Positions 9,371-18,362 are shown, counted from the first letter of the stretch. The stretch is 64,000 nucleotides of DNA from Nitrospira japonica (GCA_020723105.1 DYJL01000007.1:89984-153983); one strand, 5' to 3'. Notes: a model not told the origin generated them from the sequence alone. A program made the numbers and translations.

Positions 9371-10131
9371 TTCTGGAGGTCCGGGAATTAACAAAGGCAT
9401 TTGGCGGACTAAAGGCAATTGAGGAAGTAAACTTCAAGGTCCGGCAAGGGAGCATTGTAAGTATTATCGGTCCTAACGGGGCTGGAAAAACTACTTTGTT
9501 TAATTGCCTTACAGGAATTCTGCCTTCGACAAAAGGCAGAATCCTGTTTGAGGGTAAAGAAATTACTTACTGGAAACCGCATGCAATTACTGCAAAGGGT
9601 ATTGCACGCACCTTTCAGAATATCAGGATATTTGCTGCGATGACTGTTCTTGAAAATGTGATGATAGGGCAGCACTCGCGATCAAAGGAAGGTTTGTTTA
9701 CTGCTGTGATGGGCACCACGACATTCCGCAAAGAAGAAGAGACAATAAAATCAAAAGCATTCGAATACCTGGAATTTGCAGGCATCAGTGGATATGCAGA
9801 TGTATTGGCAGATAATCTTCCTTACGGATGTCAGAAACGTCTTGAGATTGCCCGGGCCCTTGCTACTGAGCCCAGACTATTGCTCCTTGATGAACCCGCG
9901 GCCGGCATGAATCCTCAGGAGACGCTGGAACTTATGGAACTTATCCGGAGAATCAGGGGCTGGGGGAAAACGGTTATTATTATTGAACACGACATGAAGG
10001 TTGTCATGGGCATTTCAGACTGGATTATAGTGCTGGATCATGGCGTAAAGATAGCAGAGGGCACGCCGAATGAAATACAAAATAATCCTGATGTGATAGA
10101 GGCGTATTTGGGCAAGGAGGAGGTTTTTTAG
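9367..10131 (+). CDS. livG: branched-chain amino acid type ABC transporter ATPase LivG
   Basis: Cytoplasmic ATPase. Walker A GPNGAGKTT lies around residue 36, Walker B is LLLLDEPAAGMNPQE, and the H-loop is IIIEHDM. The Q-loop region TFQNIRIFAAMTVLENVMIG is typical of LivG. The ABC signature reads LPYGCQKRLEIARAL, where the usual form is LSYG-(Q)-(Q/R), so it carries a mild substitution. The 254-residue length is normal. Its start overlaps the livM stop. Confidence 0.94.
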   Translation: MILEVRELTKAFGGLKAIEEVNFKVRQGSIVSIIGPNGAGKTTLFNCLTGILPSTKGRILFEGKEITYWKPHAITAKGIARTFQNIRIFAAMTVLENVMIGQHSRSKEGLFTAVMGTTTFRKEEETIKSKAFEYLEFAGISGYADVLADNLPYGCQKRLEIARALATEPRLLLLDEPAAGMNPQETLELMELIRRIRGWGKTVIIIEHDMKVVMGISDWIIVLDHGVKIAEGTPNEIQNNPDVIEAYLGKEEVF

Positions 10132-10147
10132 TTGTTAGTCAGACATC

Positions 10148-10888
10148 ATGCTTAAACTTGAATCAGTCCACACATTTTACGGGCATATTGAGGCGATTAG
10201 GGGAATAACTCTTGGAGTCGGCCCTGGAGAGATTGTTTGCCTTATTGGAAGTAATGGAGCTGGTAAAAGCACTACCCTCATGACGATATCCAGGATTCTT
10301 ACACCTTCAAAAGGGCGGGTGCTCTTTGAGGGAAAGGAGATTCAAAATTTACCCCCGCATAAAATTGTCTCGATGGGGATATCTCAGGTTCCGGAAGGGA
10401 GAAGGATTTTCCCGAAGCTTACTGTTAAAGAGAATCTTGAAATGGGAGCGTATTTAGGGAGTAGGGGACAAGGGGTAAGGGACCAGGGGCAAGGGGATGG
10501 AAATCAGGAGTCAGAAAACCTGTTGGAATATGTATTTAATCTTTTTCCTGTGCTTAAGGAAAGGCAAAAACAGTTGGGTGGAACACTCAGCGGCGGAGAG
10601 CAGCAGATGCTTGCAATCGGCAGGGCGCTTATGTCAAAGCCCAAGCTTCTTTTGCTTGACGAACCATCGCTTGGACTTGCGCCGATTATTGTAAGCAAGA
10701 TTTTCAAAACCATAAGAGAGCTTAATGCAGAGGGGTTAACCATCCTGCTTGTTGAGCAGAATGCAAGGGCTGCACTGAAGCTGGCTCACAGAGGATATGT
10801 CTTTGAATCGGGTCAGATTGCAAAAGAAGGAAAGGGCCGGGACCTGCTCGATGATCCGGATATAAAGAAAGCATACTTGGGCGAGTGA
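10148..10888 (+). CDS. livF: branched-chain amino acid type ABC transporter ATPase LivF, with an in-frame insertion
   Basis: Second ATPase of the transporter. Walker A is GSNGAGKST, the signature is LSGGEQQMLAIGRAL and Walker B LLLLDEPSLGLAP, with the H-loop LLVEQNARAAL. Between ENLEMGAYLG and LEYVFNLFPVLKER, where homologues have a short variable loop, there are about 12-15 extra residues rich in Gly, Gln, Asp and Arg. They are encoded by a G-rich repeat (10456-10505). The spot lies in the helical subdomain away from the ATP site, so the protein is probably active. It starts 16 bases after livG. Confidence 0.92.
   Translation: MLKLESVHTFYGHIEAIRGITLGVGPGEIVCLIGSNGAGKSTTLMTISRILTPSKGRVLFEGKEIQNLPPHKIVSMGISQVPEGRRIFPKLTVKENLEMGAYLGSRGQGVRDQGQGDGNQESENLLEYVFNLFPVLKERQKQLGGTLSGGEQQMLAIGRALMSKPKLLLLDEPSLGLAPIIVSKIFKTIRELNAEGLTILLVEQNARAALKLAHRGYVFESGQIAKEGKGRDLLDDPDIKKAYLGE
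10456..10505 (+). repeat. G-rich repeat inserted in the livF coding sequence
   Basis: The stretch consists of imperfect GGGGACAAGGGG / GGGACCAGGGG units and is read in frame as a Gly/Gln/Asp/Arg-rich loop. Very similar G-rich text (GGGAGTAGGG, GGGTGTAGGG) is found in intergenic positions 53318-53353 and, on the other strand, near 26249-26270. This indicates that the intergenic repeat type has entered a gene here. Confidence 0.65.
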
Positions 10889-10976
10889 GAGTTTATAATC
10901 ATACGCATTTTCTTCATGCTATAATCGGTGTATAATAGATTTAAATATTATTTTGGACTATTCAAAAATTTCACAC

Positions 10977-11143
10977 TGGAGGAAGCATGGCTCAAAAACA
11001 TCTTGAAAGCGATAAGATTTTTGAATGTTGTCGCCACAGGCGACTCGCCGAGGCGAGAATTTTGAATCTTGAATTTACAGGGTGTATTTTTTCTGTTATC
11101 GCTAAGGTATCGCGCAATATATTTTTGAGCCACACTTCCTCCA
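10977..11143. repeat. large inverted repeat (25-base arms) with a nested GC-rich hairpin
   Basis: Positions 10977-11001 and 11119-11143 are inverted copies over 25 bases with three differences. On the minus strand all three become G.U pairs, giving an unbroken 25-pair RNA helix. Inside lie AGCGATAA/TTATCGCT, GTCGCC-aca-GGCGAC (11030-11044) and CTCGCC-ga-GGCGAG (11044-11057). A 23-base block at 11038-11060 recurs at 33727-33749. The open frames of about 60 codons on both strands here are by-products. The rest of the 297-base livF to PstS-like gap is AT-rich with no gene. Confidence 0.8.
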
Positions 11144-11185
11144 TGTTAATAATTAAAGTAGATCTCGAATAAATTTTAAAAGGCA

Positions 11186-12004
11186 ATGAAGAACATATTA
11201 TCAATCATAATTCTGTTAGCATTCTGTTTTGCCGGTGGCTATCCCCTCCACGCTGAAATGGTTACCGGCAGCGGCTGCTCTGTAAGCAATGTCGGCTATC
11301 TTGCTGAGCTTGCAAAAGAATATGAAAGACGGAGCGGAACAAAGCTGTTTGTCAAAGGCGGCGGCAGTTTAATTGGCATAGATGACCTTCGCACCGGCAA
11401 GGTAGACTTTGCAGCTTCATGCAGAGGCAGAATTAAGGACGATCCGGAGAGTATTAAGTTTGTACCCGTTGCCTGGGATGCGCTGGTATTTATGGTACAT
11501 AAGGCCAACCCGGTCGAAAATATTTCACAGGAACAGATAAAAGAGATATACAGGGGAGAGATAATGAACTGGAATCAGCTTCAGGGGGAAAATGGCATGA
11601 TAACAGTCTTTATGTCCAAATCCCATAAAGGCTTAAGCGGGGTGGAATTTTCATTAAGGGAGCTTGCGTTACAGGGTAAAGAGCCTGCTGTTACAAATAA
11701 TACTGTGCTTCTTGCCTCGACAGGAATAGTGGAACAGATGGTTGAAAAGACAAAAGGAGGCTTTGCCGCAAGCGGATTTTCAAGCGCCAGGAGAAGAGAT
11801 GTGAAAATGCTCAAAATCAATGGAGTGGAACCAACCAAGGGAAATATAATTGCAATGAAATATCCTTTCAAGAGGCCGCTTTATATCTTGTTGCCGGAAA
11901 ACCCGAAAAAGGAAACAAAAAAATTTGTTGATTATATTTTAAGCGCAGAAGGACAGAAATTCATTAGTTCGCTTGGCGCCATATCTTTGCTGGATATAAA
12001 GTGA
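11186..12004 (+). CDS. PstS-like periplasmic substrate-binding protein
   Basis: A 272-residue secreted protein with a clear signal peptide (hydrophobic stretch 4-18, likely cleavage after HA at about 23). The body matches the PBP-like phosphate-binding family: TGSGCSVSNVGYLAELAKEY, VKGGGSLIGIDDL, DFAASCRGR, VAWDALVFMVHKANPV, ISQEQIKEIYRGEIMNWNQL, and a C-terminal VDYILSAEGQKFI. No pstCAB or phoU genes are near. Instead the hybrid sensor kinase begins seven bases after its stop. A sensing partner for the kinase is a better guess than a phosphate transporter subunit. Ligand unknown. Confidence 0.85.
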   Translation: MKNILSIIILLAFCFAGGYPLHAEMVTGSGCSVSNVGYLAELAKEYERRSGTKLFVKGGGSLIGIDDLRTGKVDFAASCRGRIKDDPESIKFVPVAWDALVFMVHKANPVENISQEQIKEIYRGEIMNWNQLQGENGMITVFMSKSHKGLSGVEFSLRELALQGKEPAVTNNTVLLASTGIVEQMVEKTKGGFAASGFSSARRRDVKMLKINGVEPTKGNIIAMKYPFKRPLYILLPENPKKETKKFVDYILSAEGQKFISSLGAISLLDIK

Positions 12005-12011
12005 GGCGCAT

Positions 12012-14219
12012 TTGAAGATATCGCTGCATAAAAAAATTTTACTCCCCCTCTTGCTGACTATAATTACCGTCAGCTTTTTCAGCACCTATATATGCATCAA
12101 CGCACATAAGGAGGGCATTGAAAACCAACTGATTGCCAGAGGTTTTGCCCTGACTTATGCGCTCTCAAATGCTGCCAAGGAAGGAATAGTGCTTGAAAAT
12201 CTGGACCTCATCAGGAAAGCACACTTTATTATCCATGCAAATGATGTAATCTTCGTTCAGGTTTATTCAAATCTGTGGGACGTGATTGACTCTTATCCGT
12301 TTAGCAGCTTTAACAAGCTGCCGGATAATGAAGCGGTCGAGCACTTTAAAAAAACGGCTTCTCCTTTCCATATCCGGGCTGAAGAATCCTTTGACTTTTA
12401 CAAACCAATACACTACACACCATTAGCGGACTCTCCTGAAACAGTTATAGGTTTTGTAAAGATATCATTGTCCACATCCAGCATGAACAGGGAAATCAAA
12501 CAGGCTTTATTTGTAGGTATTATTACATCGGTTATTGCAACAATTATTTCAATAGCCGCTCTCAGTTTTCTTATAACGCATATCATTACCAGGCGCATCA
12601 AGGATCTCTGGAAAAACATATTGTTGTTCAAGGATGGCGCAATCTCAGGCACATATCAGCAGTCCGGTTCCCGATATGCCGATGATGAGATAAGTGATGT
12701 ATTTTCAGAATTTGACCGGATGAGCAGGGAAATCACAGAGAAGGAGAATAAGCTGGTAGAGGCCAGGGAGAGAATAGTCACCCTTTTTGACCGGGTGGAA
12801 CACGCAATCTTCAGGACTGATAATGAAGGAGGAATTACCGAAGCAAATAAAAAATTCACGGATCTCTTTGGAAAGGTTGAAAAGATCTGCACTGTACTCG
12901 AAGATGTTGATTGCATCATAAGGGCGTCTGTTGAGGGACAGATCAACATGGAAAAGAAAGTCCAGGGAAGAGACGGGAAAGAGTTATTCATAATGCTTTT
13001 TCTATACGCAGAGACCGATAAGTCAGGCCACATTACGGGGTTTGACGGATATATTGTAGACCTTACGCAGCAGAAAAGACTGGAAGAAATTCTTTTGCAC
13101 AAACAAAAGATGGAGGCAGTCGGCACCCTGGCAGGCGGAGTGGCGCATGATTTTAATAATATTCTTACTGCAATAATCAGTTATGGGAATTTACTGCTCA
13201 TGAAAATGGGAAAAGAAGATCCCCTGAAGTATTATGTGGAGCAGATATTATCTGTCTCAAACAAGGCCGCTAACCTCATTCAGAATCTTCTGTCTTTTAG
13301 CAGAAAACAGATTATCCATCCAAAACCTGTAGACCTGAATGCGATTGTAAAAAATGTGGAAAATCTTCTTGCAAGACTTATAGGGGAAGACATAGAGATG
13401 AGGATTAAACTGGTGGATGAACACCTTGGCATAGTCGCAGATGTGTCGCAAATAGAGCAGGTATTGATGAATCTGGCAACTAATGCGAGAGACGCAATGC
13501 CTGAAGGAGGGTTGCTTTCAATAGAGACTAAATCATTGGTAATAGACAGTGCCGGCTGCAACATATACGACCTGGAGCTGCCGGGCCCCTATGCAATGAT
13601 ATCAGTATCAGACAGCGGAAAGGGAATGGAGGAAAAGACAAAGGAAAAAGTCTTTGAACCATTTTTTACAACGAAAGAGACAGGTAAGGGAACAGGTCTG
13701 GGGCTTGCCATCATTTACGGGATTATAAAACAGCACGGTGGCAATATAAACGTTTACAGCGAAACAGGGAAGGGCACTACATTTAAAATATATCTTCCTA
13801 TGAAAACCCCTGTGTCTCAGGAAATAAATACAGAGACTTTATCTGCGATAAAAGGCGGAACAGAGACAATTCTTCTGGCAGAGGATGATATTGCTGTCAG
13901 AAACGCCGTTAGAGAAATTCTTGAAAGAGGCGGATATAACATATTGGAAGCAAAGGATGGCGAAGAAGCGGTAAGGATTTTTTCTGAGCATATGGGCCGG
14001 ATTCAGCTTGTCATGCTTGATGTAATCATGCCCAAAAAGAACGGAAAAGAGGCCTGCAATGAAATAAGAGACCTGAGCCCTCATGTAAAGACAGTCTTTA
14101 TCAGCGGATATGCTGACAATAGAAAAGGGATGCTTGGTGAAGGATTTGAATATATTCAAAAGCCCTTTATTCCGGAAGTTCTGTTAAAAAGAGTCCGGGA
14201 GATTCTGGATGCTGTATAG
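12012..14219 (+). CDS. membrane hybrid sensor histidine kinase (HAMP-PAS-HisKA-HATPase-REC)
   Basis: A 735-residue kinase. Membrane helices at about 13-32 and 168-192 flank a periplasmic sensor of about 135 residues. A HAMP-like linker, a PAS-like region (about 250-360), HisKA with His379 in [11 protein letters not shown], HATPase with DSGKGM and GKGTGLGLA, and a C-terminal receiver with Asp670 in MLDVIMPKK follow. The TTG start is supported by GAGG five bases upstream. It is closely coupled to the PstS-like gene before it, suggesting the binding protein presents a ligand to the periplasmic domain. No DNA-binding output is fused, so the target is unknown. Confidence 0.92.
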   Translation: MKISLHKKILLPLLLTIITVSFFSTYICINAHKEGIENQLIARGFALTYALSNAAKEGIVLENLDLIRKAHFIIHANDVIFVQVYSNLWDVIDSYPFSSFNKLPDNEAVEHFKKTASPFHIRAEESFDFYKPIHYTPLADSPETVIGFVKISLSTSSMNREIKQALFVGIITSVIATIISIAALSFLITHIITRRIKDLWKNILLFKDGAISGTYQQSGSRYADDEISDVFSEFDRMSREITEKENKLVEARERIVTLFDRVEHAIFRTDNEGGITEANKKFTDLFGKVEKICTVLEDVDCIIRASVEGQINMEKKVQGRDGKELFIMLFLYAETDKSGHITGFDGYIVDLTQQKRLEEILLHKQKMEAVGTLAGGVAHDFNNILTAIISYGNLLLMKMGKEDPLKYYVEQILSVSNKAANLIQNLLSFSRKQIIHPKPVDLNAIVKNVENLLARLIGEDIEMRIKLVDEHLGIVADVSQIEQVLMNLATNARDAMPEGGLLSIETKSLVIDSAGCNIYDLELPGPYAMISVSDSGKGMEEKTKEKVFEPFFTTKETGKGTGLGLAIIYGIIKQHGGNINVYSETGKGTTFKIYLPMKTPVSQEINTETLSAIKGGTETILLAEDDIAVRNAVREILERGGYNILEAKDGEEAVRIFSEHMGRIQLVMLDVIMPKKNGKEACNEIRDLSPHVKTVFISGYADNRKGMLGEGFEYIQKPFIPEVLLKRVREILDAV

Positions 14220-14223
14220 CAGT

Positions 14224-14356
14224 CTGCTGAAAAAGTATTTTTGTTGTCTTTGCGAGCGGAGCGAAGCAATCTCGCTTCTCAATTAATCAATGAGTTATGG
14301 ATTGCTTCGTCGCTAAAAACGCTCCTCGCAATGACAATCTCGGACTTTTTCAGCAG
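14224..14356. repeat. 133-base palindromic element (repeat family A)
   Basis: Perfect 13-base terminal inverted repeats CTGCTGAAAAAGT (14224-14236) and its complement (14344-14356) bound a segment with GCGAGCGGAGCGAAGCAATCT, then a facing GATTGCTTCGTCG and CTCCTCGCAATGAC. Related copies lie at 26349-26438, 58603-58748 and 63926-64000. It has no coding capacity and looks like a non-autonomous palindromic or MITE-type element. It fills most of the gap before the lipoprotein gene. Confidence 0.8.
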
Positions 14357-14394
14357 CCTGTTAGATAATAGATTTTTTATAAGAGGAGGAAAAA

Positions 14395-15504
14395 ATGATC
14401 AGGAGATTTCTACTGTCGTTATTTGCAATTGTTATTTTATCTGGATGTGTGAAGAAAGAGGACAACGTGATCAATCTCGGCATTGCAGGCCCGATGACAG
14501 GCGATCAGGCAAAGATGGGAATGGATTTCAAAAACGGCGTAACGTTTGCGGTGGAAGAGTGGAACAGTAAGGGCGGAGTTCTCGGTAAAAAAATCAAGCT
14601 TATTGTTGGCGACGACCAGAGAGATCCCAAACAGGCTGTCTCTGTAGCAAATAAATTTGTGACACAGGGAACCAAGGGCGTGATCGGTCATTTCAATTCA
14701 AGCTGTTCCATACCGGCTTCAGATGTGTATAATAGGGCCGGCATTCCCATGATTACTCCGGCCTCAACAAATCCACAGCTTACTGAAAAGGGTTACACAG
14801 GTGTTTTCAGGGTGTGCGGAAGAGACGATCAGCAGGGAAAGGTAGCTGCTGATTTTATAATTACGCAGTTGAAGCTTAAGAAGATTGCTGTTATTCATGA
14901 TAAGACAACGTACGGACAGGGGCTTGCTGACGAATTCAAAAAATTTATTGGCGATAAGGTAGAAATTGTTTATTACGGCGGTATTGTTCAGGGAGACAAG
15001 GATTTCAAGACGGTACTGATCTCCATAAAAGAGAAGAAGCCTGAACTTATATATTTTGGCGGAATATATCCGGAAGGGGGGCTCCTGGTAAAACAGTCCC
15101 GGGAGATTGGTTTGGCAGTTCCGTTCATGAGCGGCGACGGAGTAATTGATCCCAAATTTGTGGAGATCGCAGGCGCAGAGTCAGCAGAAGGTACCTATCT
15201 GACTTTCAGTTCTGATCCAAATAGCATTCCAACTGCAAAGGCTTTTATTGAAGCATATCAGAAGAAATACGGGGAACTGGGACCTTATTCCATATACGCA
15301 TATGATGCAGCGAATATCATGCTGAAAGCTATTGAGGCTGCAGGGACCACAGACGGCAAGGCAATAATGGATAAACTTCATTCCATGGAGTTCAGCGGTG
15401 CGCTTGGGAATATAAAGTTTGACGCCAAAGGTGACGTGACTATGGCGCCTTATGTCGTATGGATTACAAAAGGCGGGAAGTTTGTAGAACACTGGAAGCC
15501 GTAA
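14395..15504 (+). CDS. livK: branched-chain amino acid type ABC transporter substrate-binding lipoprotein
   Basis: Type I periplasmic binding protein of 369 residues. It has a lipoprotein signal: basic start, hydrophobic core and lipobox LSGC with Cys18 as the anchor. The mature part begins INLGIAGPMTGDQAKMGMDF, the usual Leu/Ile/Val-binding N-terminus. GVIGHFNSSCSIPASDVY, MITPASTNPQLTEKG and YGQGLADEFKKF are also typical. A strong AGGAGG precedes the ATG. It most likely feeds livHMGF, although three kilobases and a sensing pair lie between. True ligand (amino acid, urea, short amide) is not decided. Confidence 0.92.
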   Translation: MIRRFLLSLFAIVILSGCVKKEDNVINLGIAGPMTGDQAKMGMDFKNGVTFAVEEWNSKGGVLGKKIKLIVGDDQRDPKQAVSVANKFVTQGTKGVIGHFNSSCSIPASDVYNRAGIPMITPASTNPQLTEKGYTGVFRVCGRDDQQGKVAADFIITQLKLKKIAVIHDKTTYGQGLADEFKKFIGDKVEIVYYGGIVQGDKDFKTVLISIKEKKPELIYFGGIYPEGGLLVKQSREIGLAVPFMSGDGVIDPKFVEIAGAESAEGTYLTFSSDPNSIPTAKAFIEAYQKKYGELGPYSIYAYDAANIMLKAIEAAGTTDGKAIMDKLHSMEFSGALGNIKFDAKGDVTMAPYVVWITKGGKFVEHWKP

Positions 15505-15515
15505 TCATGATAATA

Positions 15516-15557
15516 GACATGGAAGCCTGTTTCAGAATTTCTATAAACGACAAACGA
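15516..15557. repeat. half copy of repeat family B, forming the 3' end of the GT5 gene
   Basis: GACATGGAAGCCTGT...AGAATTTCTATA matches one arm of the inverted repeat at 26166-26311. The minus-strand gene at 15541-17277 ends inside it: its stop codon and last codons (VVCRL) are repeat sequence. The lipoprotein gene ends 11 bases upstream of it, so the repeat is squeezed between two convergent genes. Confidence 0.7.
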
Positions 15558-17277
15558 CATACTCATATACCTGAAAGTATTTCTGAGCGCTGGATTCCCA
15601 GGAGAATTTATTGATTCTTTTAAGCCCGTTGATAATCATCTTATGGTAGGTGTCCGGCTTATGCTGATATATATAAATAGCTTTTTTCAAAGTCTCATAT
15701 AAATTGTCAGCCATGCTCTGCGCCCATGGATTAGATTTTCTCATTTGCACAACAGCTCCGGTCTCAGCAAAGGATCTTATATTATCAAGGGTGCAGAAGA
15801 CAGCATCCTCCTTGAAAAGAAAGCCGCATTCAGCATCTATCTGGTCTACCAGTCCCCCTGTGGCCCTGCCGATATTTACTGTTCCGTTTGCCATGTATTC
15901 AACGGCTGCGCCAAAAGGTTCATAGACAGAAGGCATGACCCCAAAGGTTGCGCCCCTCTGTAACTCGTGGTAACCTGCTTCCATCCTGAATGGAAAAACG
16001 ACTAAATTACCCTTGCATTTGCAGGCGACTTCGTAAAAATAATCCATATCAGAACTGCGGACTGTTGAAGGCGTCATAATAACCTTTATTTCATCTTCAG
16101 AAAATTTTTCTGTCGCACGCAGCAGAATGTCATATCCTTTCTGCAGGGGATCGTATCTTCCGCTCATTAAGATGAGCGGGATATCAGCAGGTAATTTTGA
16201 TATCGTTTTTCCCTTATATGTCAGTTCGCCAATCCGCTCCTTTGGCTTATATCTGGATAGAACTTTTAACAGGATTTTCCTTTTTTGCAGTTTTATTTTT
16301 TTTGCTTCCTGTAAAGAAGGCAAACCATTTTTTATGTATTCAGGCGAGGGATTAATGAAGGCGCCATTGTTGACGCCATAGACGTTGTTTTTCTTAAATA
16401 TACTTTGCAGATGAGGCGCAAAATATTCTGTCTGCAAAATATCAGTTGTTAATTCCTCTGCAAAATGCCCGCTCACAGTAGTAACTGGCGCATCAGTCAG
16501 TTGAAGTCCTATCTGGTATGCTGTTAATCCGTTGCCATAAGTTGCAGATGCCTTTTGCCTCATGGTTCCCTCTGTAATGGTGGACAGAACTTCAGACGGT
16601 ATGAATGAATCGTATGAATTGTGCATTGTCTGAGCAGTTCCGCAAGATTCCAGGGTACCGTTGAGCATCGCAACCTTTGAGGTTAGCGAGATCAGTGCGG
16701 TTTGCCACTCCTGCAGATGAAATATAATATTTTCACGCATGGTTAATATGTTCATTGCCAGGGGCGCTGCTTTACAGAACAACAGGGCGCTTTCCCTCAT
16801 TGCTTTGTCATTCAGACTGTTGTTTCCTTCAAAATAAAGGTATGGGTCCTGCGACGTATTGCCAGACTCAAAAAATCCGTCTGCTTTTAAATAATATTCG
16901 TTAATACTGCCGCTTGAGGGGCTGCTGTAATTCCAGGTATATTCGAATATGCTGACCTGGACTTTCCTGTTATTGAACAGGACGCTGAAAAATTGTCCTG
17001 TCGGTTTCAATTTATTCTTATCCATAAGCTTTGAATAGAAAGGAGTCATCAGGATGACGTTAGGGATATTATTGACTTCTTTTAAATATGGCAGGATATT
17101 TGTGGTTACGGCAGCCAGGCCTCCGCTTTTTGCGAATCTGTTTTCAAAGGAACAGAAAACGACATTTTGTATTTTCAGATTGTTGAGCCTGCTGGTAATA
17201 AGTGCAATTTCACCGGCTTTGAAAAATCTGTTCATTAACGCCCAGTTTTTGTTCCACTTATTCAGATTTAAATTCAT
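15541..17277 (-). CDS. GT5-type glycosyltransferase, glycogen/starch synthase-like
   Basis: GT-B fold enzyme of 578 residues, longer than bacterial GlgA (about 480). The N-terminal half has SGGLAAVTTNILPYL, equivalent to the nucleotide-sugar loop KTGGLADV of glycogen synthases, and FHLQEWQTALIS like HDWQT. The C-terminal half has GRYDPLQKGYDILL and the MPSVYEPFGAAVEYMANG / RATGGLVDQI block with the conserved glutamate of GT5. An alpha-glucan synthase using ADP- or UDP-glucose is likely, but no glgC, glgB or glgP is nearby. The KxGG lysine is replaced (AKSGG has Lys one position earlier). The extreme C-terminus comes from a repeat. Confidence 0.8.
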   Translation of the reverse strand: MNLNLNKWNKNWALMNRFFKAGEIALITSRLNNLKIQNVVFCSFENRFAKSGGLAAVTTNILPYLKEVNNIPNVILMTPFYSKLMDKNKLKPTGQFFSVLFNNRKVQVSIFEYTWNYSSPSSGSINEYYLKADGFFESGNTSQDPYLYFEGNNSLNDKAMRESALLFCKAAPLAMNILTMRENIIFHLQEWQTALISLTSKVAMLNGTLESCGTAQTMHNSYDSFIPSEVLSTITEGTMRQKASATYGNGLTAYQIGLQLTDAPVTTVSGHFAEELTTDILQTEYFAPHLQSIFKKNNVYGVNNGAFINPSPEYIKNGLPSLQEAKKIKLQKRKILLKVLSRYKPKERIGELTYKGKTISKLPADIPLILMSGRYDPLQKGYDILLRATEKFSEDEIKVIMTPSTVRSSDMDYFYEVACKCKGNLVVFPFRMEAGYHELQRGATFGVMPSVYEPFGAAVEYMANGTVNIGRATGGLVDQIDAECGFLFKEDAVFCTLDNIRSFAETGAVVQMRKSNPWAQSMADNLYETLKKAIYIYQHKPDTYHKMIINGLKRINKFSWESSAQKYFQVYEYVVCRL

Positions 17278-17390
17278 TTTTGCTTAAAGGAATCTTTCTG
17301 TAATATTTGAATAAAGTATACATAAAAAACGGAAAGATTAAAATCTGTTGTAGATCTGAACCATGCCTTTCAGCAGCCTAATAGGAGATG

Positions 17391-18362
17391 CTAAATGGTT
17401 GGAAAAGTATTTTCTTTTCTGGCATTCAGATAGTTGTTGATGAAGATGTCAACTATTTCAGGATCCAGAATACTGCCTTTCATTAATGAAATAATAGATA
17501 AGGCTTTTTCATCGCTGTATCTGTTTCTGTAGGGCCTGTCAGATGTCAGGGCATCAAATACATCTGCTATAGTTACTACCCTTACCTCCAGGGGGATGTC
17601 ACTTCCTTTTATCCCTGAGGGATAACCACTGCCGTCATATTTTTCATGATGATGCAGTATTATTTTTACAACAGTTGCTGGCATAAGAGCCTGTTTTGCA
17701 ACATCAGCTCCCCATCGGGGATGATTCTTTATTATCTCAAACTCTTCCGTATCAAGGCTCCCTGCTTTATTTAATATTTTCTCAGGTACGCCTATCTTGC
17801 CGCAATCGTGCAGCCAGCAGCCATATTTCAGAGCTTTTTTCGTTTCGTCAGAAAGCTCTAAGTTGTCAGCAATCATCAGGGCGTACATGGCTACTCTTTC
17901 ACAGTGTCCGCGAGTATAGGAGTCTTTAAGTTCTATTGTTTGTGCGAGTGACAGCAGTACAGATTCGTCATCTCTTTTAAGGGACTGGATGATTTGGTAA
18001 CGCTTAACAGCTTCCCCTACTATCCGGATTAATGCATTGTCATCCCATGGCTTTGTAATAAAACGGAATACCTCCCCCTTATTTATGGCATCAATGGCAA
18101 CATCGAAATCAACACATGCTGTCATTAATATTTTTATTGTGTCAGGAGAAATGTCTTTGACTTTTGATAAGAGGTCCGTCCCTTTCATGTTGGGCATTAG
18201 ATTGTCTGAGACGATTACCGCTATTTCCATTTTACTAAAATAATCAATTGCACTGTTTGGGTTTTGAGTTCTCAGGACCTTTATGCCTGTGTCAGCAAAA
18301 AGTCTTTGGACAGAATTCAGGATATGTTCTTCATCGTCCACAAATAAAACAGTGTCAGACAT
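17391..18362 (-). CDS. response regulator with HD-GYP phosphodiesterase domain (RpfG-like)
   Basis: Residues 1-120 form a receiver with FVDDEE and phospho-acceptor Asp53 in VSDNLMPNMKG. Residues 140-320 form an HD-GYP domain with the His-Asp pair in LHDCGKIG, the HHHEKYDGSGYP motif and DVFDALTSDRPYR, so metal ligands look intact. It should hydrolyse cyclic di-GMP under phosphorylation control in the cytoplasm. A sigma-28-like promoter lies 36-63 bases upstream of the start, tying it to the motility regulon. No dedicated kinase is adjacent. Confidence 0.94.
   Translation of the reverse strand: MSDTVLFVDDEEHILNSVQRLFADTGIKVLRTQNPNSAIDYFSKMEIAVIVSDNLMPNMKGTDLLSKVKDISPDTIKILMTACVDFDVAIDAINKGEVFRFITKPWDDNALIRIVGEAVKRYQIIQSLKRDDESVLLSLAQTIELKDSYTRGHCERVAMYALMIADNLELSDETKKALKYGCWLHDCGKIGVPEKILNKAGSLDTEEFEIIKNHPRWGADVAKQALMPATVVKIILHHHEKYDGSGYPSGIKGSDIPLEVRVVTIADVFDALTSDRPYRNRYSDEKALSIISLMKGSILDPEIVDIFINNYLNARKENTFPTI

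Noticed and set aside
10987-11172. Open frames of about 60 codons on both strands between livF and the PstS-like gene
   Set aside because: They lie within the large inverted repeat. Each strand gives mirror-like peptides, so they are by-products of the palindrome.
11186-12004. Naming the PBP-like protein as PstS of a phosphate transporter
   Set aside because: No pstC, pstA, pstB or phoU is present, and the gene is coupled to a sensor kinase, so the transporter role is unsupported.
14241-14570. A 109-codon plus-strand frame starting in the family A repeat and entering the lipoprotein gene
   Set aside because: The lipoprotein frame has a ribosome binding site, lipobox and family match. This frame is out of register with it.
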